DNA from: Bacillota bacterium
GTDB taxonomy: Bacteria; Bacillota; Clostridia; Lachnospirales; Lachnospiraceae
Length of the DNA: 23,834 bases
Assembly (NCBI GenBank): GCA_023415635.1
Contig: JAEZJV010000073.1
Location: 1 to 23,834, forward strand
Direction: 5' to 3'
Shown here in pieces: positions 17,628-23,808 of the stretch. The notes under the pieces were generated by a model, which saw only the letters and a program-made list of their open reading frames with translations, had not been told where the DNA came from and made no database searches. A program made the translations under genes and the position numbers. Each line of letters opens with the position of its first letter. Position 1 is the first letter of the stretch.

Positions 17628-18766
17628 GACAGCATACCTCCTATTATAGTAATGATACGAAAGAGTGCAAAGCAGCCTGCAGAGACACCTGCAAACCAGC
17701 CAAATATTTTGGTTTTACTCAGAGGAGGCTTACCGATGATCTTACCGGTCTGTCCGTTCATCAAAAAGATATGCTCAGCCTGACGATAATCATAGCATAC
17801 CATCCATACCGGAAGGAGGGTATAATCCGCATGCTTTTTACGGATATTGATGTCCTTACGGTGATACATCACGGAGGAATATCCGCTGATGGTGGAGTGG
17901 ATATAATTATCTACATAACCACCAACCCTTTCTTTAATTCTAGGCAGCATATCCTCATCTGTAAAATCATATTTCTCAGCAATATAGCCTGCAAGATAAG
18001 GCAGGTTAAATTCCTTTAAATCTGCATAGGAGAAGGGTTCCAGCTTATCCATCATCTGATCCTCCATCTTACGGGAGGCATCACAGGGAATGCGGCTGTA
18101 ATTTAAATCCACCTTTCGGTAGACATGATAGTATTTCGTCTCGGTATAGATCCAATCACTGTCGGAATAGGTACGAACCCTGGTACAGGTTGCCTCGGCT
18201 TCTCCCCGTCCATTGATATCGTAGAGCCAGAAGGGAACATAGAGACCGGTTATGTTTTTTATTCTGTCTGCCGTCATAAAATCCTTCGGAGTCAGCAGAC
18301 CCTTGCGGCACCATTTGACAAAGGCCTCCTGGGCCTGCTCCTTGCTGATGGTAAAGGGAATGACCTTAGCAGGTGCCAGATTACCGCTTAGCCGATCGCT
18401 TAACACAACCCCCGCTCCGCAGAAGCTGCAGGTGGTGGCTGTAGTATTCGCTTCAGTAATCAGTATTGCACCACAGTTATTACAGTGGTATTCGCATGCC
18501 TCTCCCTCCTGGAAGGTAGAGTGGTGGCTCGGTTCATCGGAATCATTTGAGTCAGCATAATCCTCCTCAAAACCGGAGCTGGCAGCGTTGATATCATCCT
18601 CATCCGCCTCATAATGAATGGAATCATCCTCATCAGCATCTGGTTTTGGTATATTCTCAATATTGTCGGTTCGTCCGCAGCTTGCGCAGCGTAGTAATCC
18701 GGTGTGAGTGTCAAAAGCCATATCTGACCCGCAATTGGAACATTTATAATGAACAACAGTGGACAT
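17624..18766 (-). CDS. ydjG: Tail-anchored double zinc-ribbon protein (B. subtilis YdjG-like)
   Basis: 380 residues from the ATG at 18766, with GGGAGG 8 bases upstream; a TTG two codons earlier is too near that site. Two zinc ribbons are seen: C9, C12, C27, C30 and C95, C98, C113, C116, joined by a very acidic linker (about 42-90). The middle region carries aromatic-rich motifs such as GLYVPFWLYDINGRGEAEATCTR (written in part), typical of TFIIB-type zinc-ribbon membrane-associated proteins. One hydrophobic segment (about 352-378) is at the C terminus, giving a tail anchor with the ribbons in the cytoplasm. In B. subtilis this protein forms a complex with YdjH and YdjI. Its expression relative to pspA may be lowered by the hairpin in the 130-base gap. 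Confidence 0.88.
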   Translation of the reverse strand: MSTVVHYKCSNCGSDMAFDTHTGLLRCASCGRTDNIENIPKPDADEDDSIHYEADEDDINAASSGFEEDYADSNDSDEPSHHSTFQEGEACEYHCNNCGAILITEANTTATTCSFCGAGVVLSDRLSGNLAPAKVIPFTISKEQAQEAFVKWCRKGLLTPKDFMTADRIKNITGLYVPFWLYDINGRGEAEATCTRVRTYSDSDWIYTETKYYHVYRKVDLNYSRIPCDASRKMEDQMMDKLEPFSYADLKEFNLPYLAGYIAEKYDFTDEDMLPRIKERVGGYVDNYIHSTISGYSSVMYHRKDINIRKKHADYTLLPVWMVCYDYRQAEHIFLMNGQTGKIIGKPPLSKTKIFGWFAGVSAGCFALFRIITIIGGMLS

Positions 18767-18828
18767 TTGCAAATCCTCCCTAATATTAACACTGTGATAT
18801 AACTGGTGTAGAATAAGCCCCCTTATCT

Positions 18829-18873
18829 AATAAATGCCCGCAGATCAGCAGTTGTCTGATATATCTGCGGACA
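18829..18873 (-). terminator. Partial terminator (attenuator) between pspA and ydjG
   Basis: On the minus strand TGTCCGCAGAT (complement of 18863-18873) pairs with ATCTGCGGGCA (complement of 18835-18845) over 11 bp with one wobble, and an inner ATCAG/CTGAT stem extends it. The following TTTATTA tract is interrupted, suggesting incomplete termination that gives more pspA than ydjGHI message. Confidence 0.6.
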
Positions 18874-18896
18874 TTTTCTCCTGGTCTGCCGATAGA

Positions 18897-19571
18897 CTAC
18901 TTATTCAAGCTTCCCTTCAAAGCGGCCAGCTCATCATCCACATTGGAATTGGTATCGTACTTGGCAGTAAGATCTTCAAGGGTCTGCTCGGAGGAGGAAC
19001 GATTAAGTTCCGCCATAGCATTGGCTTTATCAAGTGCTTTGTCTGCCATCTCTTCATATTTCTTGAAGCTGGCGATGGAGTTATTGGCACTCACTACAGA
19101 ATCACCCATACGATTTATTCGTTCCTGAGTTTTTGCAACGGCCAGCTTACCCTTAATCATGTCCTTGCGTGATTCAAGTTCGTTGATATCATCTACCAAT
19201 TTATCATGCATCTCACGCATATGTGTTGCATTGGAGTGAGCCAGATTATATGCCTCCTGAAGTCCGGGCAGTTTGGCAGACAGGTTGGCCTTCTGCTCGA
19301 GGAATTTTCTTGCGTCAGCTTCGTTATTAGCTTCGAGAGCCTTTACGGCATAGGTCTGCATCTTGTTGATTTCTTCGCTGCATTCATCAAGAGCTCTTTT
19401 TGCTCTTTGCTCTTCAGCCATGATAGTTGCCGTCTCGGACTTTACCTTGCCAAGGTCTGAATTCAGATTACGAAGACATTGATCAATCATCTTTTCGGGA
19501 TCCTCTGCTTTGTCAAGAAGTGCATTGATGTTGCTGGACATGATGTCCTTAAATCTTGTTAATATACCCAT
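18897..19571 (-). CDS. pspA: PspA/IM30-family phage-shock protein
   Basis: 224 residues, nearly all predicted alpha-helical coiled coil. The first 20 residues, MGILTRFKDIMSSNINALLD, form the amphipathic helix that binds stressed membranes. The conserved AEDPEKMIDQCLRNL segment follows. The family oligomerises into ESCRT-III-like assemblies that support damaged membrane and limit proton leakage. GGAGG is 9 bases before the ATG. It is the first gene of an operon with ydjG, ydjH and ydjI in the same order as B. subtilis ydjFGHI. No pspF, pspB or pspC was seen, so control differs from E. coli. Confidence 0.96.
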   Translation of the reverse strand: MGILTRFKDIMSSNINALLDKAEDPEKMIDQCLRNLNSDLGKVKSETATIMAEEQRAKRALDECSEEINKMQTYAVKALEANNEADARKFLEQKANLSAKLPGLQEAYNLAHSNATHMREMHDKLVDDINELESRKDMIKGKLAVAKTQERINRMGDSVVSANNSIASFKKYEEMADKALDKANAMAELNRSSSEQTLEDLTAKYDTNSNVDDELAALKGSLNK

Positions 19572-19605
19572 AATAGTAAACCTCCATATATAATGTTTAT
19601 TCGTA

Positions 19606-19632
19606 GAAACCCATACTGTTTTGGTGGGTTTC
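19606..19632 (-). other. Hairpin in the pspA 5' leader
   Basis: GAAACCCA (19606-19613) and TGGGTTTC (19625-19632) are perfectly complementary, giving an 8-bp stem with an 11-base loop, about 16 bases upstream of the GGAGG site. No T tract follows on the minus strand. It may affect message stability. Confidence 0.5.
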
Positions 19633-19654
19633 CTGTTTTCTGCTTACAGTTATA

Positions 19655-19683
19655 AGTTTATGCTGAAATACCAGCATCGTCAA
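19655..19683 (-). promoter_or_regulatory. Promoter of the pspA operon with palindrome in the spacer
   Basis: Minus strand: TTGACG -35 (19678-19683), a 17-base spacer and TAAACT -10 (19655-19660). An inverted repeat ATGCTG-6-CAGCAT (19660-19677) fills the spacer, where a bound repressor or activator could act. The hexamers look sigma-A-like. B. subtilis uses the sigma-W factor for this operon, and I do not see its AAC/CGTA elements here. Confidence 0.65.
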
Positions 19684-19757
19684 GTTAAAATACAGTTAGA
19701 ATAATGAGAGGATGCTTAGTTGTGCCCTTGTAGTTATTGAGTGTTGGGGGATTTGTG

Positions 19758-19786
19758 TTGTTTTTCAAAGGATACTGGTATATAAT
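19758..19786 (+). promoter_or_regulatory. Promoter of the methyltransferase gene
   Basis: TTGTTT (19758-19763), a 17-base spacer and a consensus TATAAT (19781-19786), about 95 bases ahead of the start codon. With the pspA promoter it makes up the divergent intergenic region 19572-19880, which otherwise holds no gene. Confidence 0.65.
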
Positions 19787-19880
19787 AACTAATTGAGATG
19801 CCGTAAAGCGGTACAGAATGATAGGTATATTTGATAAAATGCACAAATTCGTGCTTTTTGTTAGCTGATAGGAGGAAGCT

Positions 19881-20744
19881 ATGTGGATTACTGGTAATTG
19901 GAAGGATTATGAGGTGATCGATGCCACAAGAGGAGAAAAGCTGGAACGGTGGGGGGATTATCTTCTGATAAGGCCGGATCCGCAGGTTATCTGGGATACG
20001 CCTCAGCAGAACAGGGGCTGGAAGAAGCCAAATGCCCATTATCACAGAAGCTCCAAGGGCGGAGGTGAATGGGAATTCTTTGATTTACCGAAGCAGTGGG
20101 ATATTTCCTACAAGGATCTGACCTTTCATCTGCAGCCCTTCAGCTTCAAGCATACAGGTTTATTCCCGGAGCAGGCCGTGAATTGGGACTGGTTCTCTGA
20201 TAAAATCAGGAATGCCGGTGGAAGACAGATTAAGGTATTGAATTTATTTGCATATACCGGAGGTGCAACACTGGCAGCTGCCAAGGCGGGAGCAGCGGTT
20301 ACCCATGTGGACGCATCCAAGGGAATGGTAACCTGGGCAAAGGAAAATGCAGCTGCCTCAGGACTTGCGGCGGCACCGATCAGATATATCGTAGACGATT
20401 GTGTAAAATTCGTGGAGAGGGAGCTCCGAAGAGAGAACAGATATGATGCTATCATCATGGACCCTCCCTCCTATGGCAGGGGCCCCAAGGGTGAGATTTG
20501 GAAGATTGAGGACAGTCTTCATCCCTTTATACAGCTATGTACTAAGCTGCTGTCGGACGAGCCGCTATTCTTCCTGCTGAATTCTTATACCACAGGTCTT
20601 CAGGCAGGAGTGCTTTCTTATATGCTGTCCACTGAATTGAGCAAGAAATTCGGAGGGACGGTGACAGCGGACGAGATCGGCCTTCCGGTATCGGAGAGCG
20701 GACTGGTTCTTCCCTGTGGTGCAAGCGGACGCTGGGAGAACTAA
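19881..20744 (+). CDS. RlmI-like class I SAM-dependent methyltransferase
   Basis: 287 residues. The AdoMet-binding motif I is VLNLFAYTGGATLAAA (119-134), the ribose-binding acidic residue is D144, and motif IV is DPPSYGRG (194-201), as in the RlmI/RlmK rRNA methyltransferase group. The first 110 residues are a family-specific N-terminal part with LLIRPDPQVIW; there is no PUA domain as in E. coli RlmI. A methyl transfer to RNA, perhaps 23S rRNA cytosine, is the likely role; the target nucleotide cannot be read from the sequence. AGGAGG lies 5 bases before the ATG. It is a single-gene unit with its own promoter and terminator, divergent from pspA. Confidence 0.9.
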   Translation: MWITGNWKDYEVIDATRGEKLERWGDYLLIRPDPQVIWDTPQQNRGWKKPNAHYHRSSKGGGEWEFFDLPKQWDISYKDLTFHLQPFSFKHTGLFPEQAVNWDWFSDKIRNAGGRQIKVLNLFAYTGGATLAAAKAGAAVTHVDASKGMVTWAKENAAASGLAAAPIRYIVDDCVKFVERELRRENRYDAIIMDPPSYGRGPKGEIWKIEDSLHPFIQLCTKLLSDEPLFFLLNSYTTGLQAGVLSYMLSTELSKKFGGTVTADEIGLPVSESGLVLPCGASGRWEN

Positions 20745-20782
20745 TGTAATAAATAAATACAGTATTCTAAAATGATAATGAG

Positions 20783-20860
20783 GAGATAGCTATTGTAAAA
20801 TACTCCGATCATAAGGGTTTCCCTATGATTATGAGTATATTATAGTAGCTATCTCTTTTT
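20783..20860 (+). terminator. Long hairpin terminator of the methyltransferase gene
   Basis: The outer arms GAGATAGCTA (20783-20792) and TAGCTATCTC (20846-20855) are perfectly complementary. The stem continues through TACTC/GAGTA, ATCATA/TATGAT and GGG/CCC around a TTT loop. TTTTT (20856-20860) follows directly. Confidence 0.9.
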
Positions 20861-20884
20861 CTTTGTAAAGTCGGGGGGATAACC

Positions 20885-20944
20885 GTGGCTGACAATCTTG
20901 AGGCAAAACACAGATCGGTCTATATCATTAAGGAAGAAGAGTAA
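20885..20944 (+). CDS. Possible 19-residue small ORF
   Basis: A GTG preceded by GGGGGG at about 7 bases opens a 19-codon frame with product VADNLEAKHRSVYIIKEEE (M at position 1 if translated), ending TAA. It lies just past the methyltransferase terminator and before the MFS promoter, with no convincing promoter of its own. It has no recognisable motif and may be a chance frame or a remnant. Confidence 0.2.
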   Translation: MADNLEAKHRSVYIIKEEE

Positions 20945-20977
20945 ATACAGTACGGGCGACGAGCGTAAAGATTTTTC

Positions 20978-21005
20978 TTGCCAGAAACTACAAATGTGTT
21001 ACAAT
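20978..21005 (+). promoter_or_regulatory. Promoter of the MFS gene and its leader
   Basis: TTGCCA (20978-20983), a 16-base spacer and TACAAT (21000-21005) with TGT immediately upstream as an extended -10. It places the start near 21012, giving an untranslated leader of about 218 bases before the MFS gene. Confidence 0.7.
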
Positions 21006-21081
21006 ATATGCAAATATAATCATTTGATATAAGCCCTGCGGCTGACATCTGTGGTAAGGACAGATAGCAGATAATCCCCCG

Positions 21082-21230
21082 GGTCAAGAGAAAAGGAGAG
21101 ATAAGAGTGAAGCTGTGTATTGTATTGACTCCATGCAAAGTCAATTAAGAGGTATTTGCATGGAGTGTTGACCATCTTATTTTGACTTTGCATCCAAAAA
21201 AATCTCATAATAAAAGGAGTAAAGTTAAAA
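21082..21230 (+). promoter_or_regulatory. Leader attenuator with competing stems upstream of the MFS exporter
   Basis: Arm 1 pairs exclusively with one of two partners: 21128-21139 with 21155-21166 (12 bp perfect) or 21133-21144 with 21182-21193 (12 bp perfect). A local stem TTGACT/AGTCAA (21125-21130 with 21139-21144) and an outer one GGTCAA/TTGACC (21082-21087 with 21168-21173) also compete. A further stem, 21180-21189 with 21221-21230 (10 bp, one G-U wobble), would hold the Shine-Dalgarno GGAG (21216-21219) in its loop and cover the start region of the MFS gene. Arm 1 lies in the leader-peptide frame. This is the layout of ribosome-stalling attenuators of drug-resistance genes. Which state is on is not resolved. 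Confidence 0.7.
21107..21148 (+). CDS. Leader peptide of the MFS exporter
   Basis: A GTG start with AAAAGGAG (21091-21098) 8 bases upstream encodes the 13-residue peptide VKLCIVLTPCKVN (M at position 1). This is as good a ribosome site as that of the MFS gene itself. Its last eight sense codons overlap the attenuator arm that pairs with two alternative partners, so ribosome position on this peptide would set the fold. Short hydrophobic leader peptides of this kind sense ribosome-targeting drugs ahead of erm-, mef- and tet-type genes. The function is inferred from position and structure. Confidence 0.65.
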   Translation: MKLCIVLTPCKVN

Positions 21231-22564
21231 TGAAAGTATTACAATTTAATAAACAAGAAAAAAATTATTATATACTGATTATCGGACAATTCATATCCCA
21301 GTTCGGTAGTAAGCTTACCAGCTTTGGTCTTATTCTGTGGTCGTATAAGCAGAGCGGCTCCGTATTGTCAATGTCGCTGCTTTCTGTATGCTACCTTGTT
21401 CCTGAGGTTATGTTAAACTTTATCTCCGGTACAATCAGTGATAAATGGAACAAGAAGAAGATTATGCTGGCTGCTGATGCGATAGCAGCGTTTTTTTCTA
21501 CCTGTGTTCTGCTGATGCTCTTTAGTGGAACGCTGCGTATCGAGTATCTCTATCTGATTAATTTTTTCCTCGGTGTGACGGATTCCTTTCAATCTCCGGC
21601 AGCTTCGGTTACGATTTCGTTGATTGTACCGAAGGAGAATTATATCAAGATCAGCGGAATCAGCAGCTTTTTTACCTCCTTTATCGGTATTTTTGCACCG
21701 ATTGCAGCTACGACGATGTATGCCTTCTTCGGTCTCGGGATCATCGTCATGATTGATCTAGCCACCTTCCTGTTTGCATTTCTTACATTGGCTTTTGGAG
21801 TACGTATTCCGGATCACACCACGGAAGTAAGGGAAAAGAAATCACTGCTTTCCGAATGCATCTACGGCATACGATATCTGACAGCGAAGAAGGATGTCTT
21901 CAGTCTGGTCCTGTTCATGGGATTTGTTAATCTTGTGGCGGCAGTATATAGCACAAACCTGGCGCCGATGGTATTGCTGCGTAATGGTAATAATGATGTA
22001 CAGCTTGGCATTGTCAGCAGTGCAATCAGTGTTGCGGGTTTAGTCGGTAGTGTTCTGGTATCGAAGATGCCTGCACCAAAGAAGCGGATCACCTTGATAT
22101 TGAACATCATGACCTTTTCCTTTTTATTCTGCAATGGATTATTAGGAATAGGGCGTAATTATTATATCTGGACGCTGGCTTTATTTGGGGGAAATGTGTT
22201 AATTCCTTTTCTGACTGCGAATGTAGAATATATTATGCGTACCAATATCCCCATAGAGCTGCAGGGAAGAGTTTTTGCCGCACGCAATACACTGCAGTAT
22301 GCCTCAATTCCGGTAGGTAATCTGTTGGGCGGATTTCTTGCGGATGAGGTATTCATACCTTATATCAGAACCTCTGGCCTGAAGCCCATCTGGAATGTGC
22401 TGGTGGGGATGGGAGATGGTGCCGGCCTCGGATTATTATATCTTTGCTTTGCTGTCATCGGAGCACTGGGTACCAGTCTCTTTAGGACGGATAAGCACCT
22501 ACATATGTTAAATAAGCCTGAACAACCACTTTTGGAGCCGGAAGCTCTGCTTGAGGAGAAATAG
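21230..22564 (+). CDS. MFS drug-exporter-like transporter
   Basis: 444 residues from the ATG at 21230; AAAAGGAG lies 10 bases upstream, and a TTG 48 bases earlier falls in the attenuator and is rejected. The protein has about 12 hydrophobic segments and the MFS loop motif SDKWNKKKIMLAADA between segments 2 and 3. GQFISQFGSKLTSFGLILW at the first segment and the IPIELQGRVFAARNTLQYAS loop place it with the Mef-like/enterobactin-exporter group of proton-coupled efflux pumps. A proton-driven export of a macrolide or other drug is plausible, and the upstream leader-peptide attenuator supports a ribosome-targeting substrate. No gene for target protection or methylation is adjacent, and no terminator with a T tract is seen after it. 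Confidence 0.85.
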   Translation: MKVLQFNKQEKNYYILIIGQFISQFGSKLTSFGLILWSYKQSGSVLSMSLLSVCYLVPEVMLNFISGTISDKWNKKKIMLAADAIAAFFSTCVLLMLFSGTLRIEYLYLINFFLGVTDSFQSPAASVTISLIVPKENYIKISGISSFFTSFIGIFAPIAATTMYAFFGLGIIVMIDLATFLFAFLTLAFGVRIPDHTTEVREKKSLLSECIYGIRYLTAKKDVFSLVLFMGFVNLVAAVYSTNLAPMVLLRNGNNDVQLGIVSSAISVAGLVGSVLVSKMPAPKKRITLILNIMTFSFLFCNGLLGIGRNYYIWTLALFGGNVLIPFLTANVEYIMRTNIPIELQGRVFAARNTLQYASIPVGNLLGGFLADEVFIPYIRTSGLKPIWNVLVGMGDGAGLGLLYLCFAVIGALGTSLFRTDKHLHMLNKPEQPLLEPEALLEEK

Positions 22565-22598
22565 GATAAGCAGTAAGCGAATAGGAGGTAACGAACAC

Positions 22599-22680
22599 AC
22601 TCGTTGGAGACATACTATTGTTTTGTAAGCGAATCCTTCAGAAAGGTTCGTCTGTTATACAAATACAGTAGTGTGTCTCC
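22599..22680. repeat. Dispersed hairpin repeat, copy B
   Basis: A 75-base imperfect hairpin (22606-22680). GGAGACATACTATTGT pairs with ACAGTAGTGTGTCTCC through G-U wobbles, and the tip CGAATCCTT/AAGGTTCG closes on a four-base loop. The left arm (22611-22631) matches copy A at 9026-9046 in 20 of 21 bases, and similarity extends left to ACTCG at 22599. A 5-bp hairpin AACGA/TCGTT (22590-22605) adjoins it. No T tract follows, so it is a poor terminator. Confidence 0.6.
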
Positions 22681-22730
22681 ATATTGTATAGCGTAAAACG
22701 ATACATCGCTTTTTCGTGCAAGAATAATAC

Positions 22731-22785
22731 GGCAGCACCGAAGCCTCTTATAATAAGAAGAGACTGCTGTCAAAATGGAATTTTG
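22731..22785 (+). other. Paired hairpins upstream of the acetyltransferase gene
   Basis: GGCAGCA (22731-22737) pairs with TGCTGTC (22765-22771) with one wobble, enclosing CTCTT/AAGAG. The next hairpin is CAAAAT-GGA-ATTTTG (22771-22785, sharing one base). They end 8 bases before the GGGAGG site. No known riboswitch was recognised and no promoter is clear in 22681-22802. Confidence 0.35.
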
Positions 22786-22802
22786 CGGAATGGGAGGGAA
22801 CA

Positions 22803-23351
22803 ATGCTCCATAGTGAGAGATTACAATACAGAAGATTATCGGAAGAGGATTTTCGGATATTTTATGATTTATATACAGACCAGGAGGTAATGAGGTATGC
22901 CTATCTGGATCGGTTTAAAGACGGCGAGAAAGCAAGAGAAGCTTTTCTCGAGACACTTGGTCTGCAGCGGGATGAAGAGGGTGAGCAGTTTGTTGTAAGC
23001 TTGAAGGCTACAGGAACGGATATCGCAATTGTGGACTATGAGGTCTTGAAAAAGAATGAGCAGGGAGGAATTTGCGAAATAGGATATTTCATTATACCAA
23101 AATATTGGGGCTTTGGATACGGAGTGGAGATGGGAAGAGCAATCATATCAGAGCTCTTTGAAAACCATTCGATCCATAAAATTGTGGCAAGCTGCAACGG
23201 GAATAACCGGTCCTCCGAGAATATTATGAAGAAGCTGGGGATGCAGAAGGAAGGAATATTTCGAAAGGTCCGCTACAAGGACGGGAGATGGGAGGATGAG
23301 ATAAAGTACGGCCTGCTTCGGGAAGAATGGGAGGAACGGAAGAAATCATAA
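22803..23351 (+). CDS. RimJ/RimL-type GNAT N-acetyltransferase
   Basis: 182 residues. The family opening is LHSERLQYRRLSEEDF. The acetyl-CoA-binding strand and loop are GYFIIPKYWGFGYGVEMGRA (94-113), and the C-terminal CNGNNRSSENIMKKLGMQKE region (131-150) is the hallmark of the RimJ/RimL branch. It transfers an acetyl group from acetyl-CoA to an amine, commonly a protein N terminus, but antibiotics or small amines are possible; the substrate is unknown. GGGAGG lies 5 bases before the ATG. Its upstream region carries a pair of hairpins, and it lies between the MFS gene and the S10 operon promoter. No terminator was identified in 23352-23494, where nothing else was seen. Confidence 0.9.
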   Translation: MLHSERLQYRRLSEEDFRIFYDLYTDQEVMRYAYLDRFKDGEKAREAFLETLGLQRDEEGEQFVVSLKATGTDIAIVDYEVLKKNEQGGICEIGYFIIPKYWGFGYGVEMGRAIISELFENHSIHKIVASCNGNNRSSENIMKKLGMQKEGIFRKVRYKDGRWEDEIKYGLLREEWEERKKS

Positions 23352-23494
23352 GGAGCTTCTGAGAAATTAATGTACGGGCACATATTTTTATGCTTATGGA
23401 GAATAATATCTGTGGTATAGCACGGTAAAATATAGCAGAAGAAGCAGGGCTGGAAGTTCTTAAAGGTTATGCTAAAAATCCTTAAAAAAAATGC

Positions 23495-23523
23495 TTGCAA
23501 ATGCTTTACCCTTAGTGTATAAT
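23495..23523 (+). promoter_or_regulatory. Sigma-A promoter of the S10 ribosomal protein operon
   Basis: TTGCAA (23495-23500), a 17-base spacer and consensus TATAAT (23518-23523), preceded by an A-rich stretch that may act as an UP element. The start is predicted near 23530, giving a leader of about 279 bases before rpsJ. Confidence 0.88.
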
Positions 23524-23529
23524 ATCTAA

Positions 23530-23808
23530 TGTTGTGACATTGATAGCGTTGAAACGTGAGGTTGCTACCTGTTCAGGTAGGTTTTCCGTGGAGCGAAGGT
23601 CAAGTTATGAAACTGGCGACAAGTCACTGTACCATATAATGTTCTGCCATAGGGGCAGATAAAACGTGTGATGAAATTCATAAAAACACTATTGTGGCAA
23701 ATCTTAATGATTTGTCAAAATGTATGAAATATGAAGATACACACGGATGAGTGTACAGTCACCACTTGTCGTACTGAAATTAAGTGCGAAAAGGAGGCGG
23801 CTTTTTTT
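23530..23808 (+). ncRNA. Structured leader RNA of the rpsJ operon
   Basis: The elements in order are a hairpin CTACCT/AGGTAG (23565-23570 with 23575-23580), a bulged hairpin 23600-23616 with an ATGA loop, and a long-range closing helix. In that helix CGACAAGT (23617-23624) pairs with ACTTGTCG (23764-23771), and ACTGTAC (23626-23632) pairs with GTACAGT (23753-23759). Inside are a hairpin TCTGCC/GGCAGA (23643-23659) and a nested arm: CGTGTG/CACACG, TTCATA/TATGAA and GGCAAATC/GATTTGTC (23665-23745). A short alternative, CACTT (23763-23767) with AAGTG (23782-23786), could break the closing helix near the ribosome site. In gamma-proteobacteria L4 controls this operon through its leader; whether this RNA binds a ribosomal protein is inference. 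Confidence 0.7.

Noticed and set aside
18252..18560. Plus-strand frame of 102 codons opposite ydjG
   Set aside because: Opposes zinc-ribbon coding sequence; no promoter, and the composition is that of an antisense shadow.
19841..19858. Small GCAC/GTGC stem followed by TTTTT in the methyltransferase leader
   Set aside because: A 4-bp stem is too weak to call a terminator, and a gene start follows at once.
23790..23808. GGCGGC plus seven T just before rpsJ as a terminator
   Set aside because: No upstream segment complementary to GGAGGCGGC was found, so there is no hairpin; the T run is noted only as unusual spacing.
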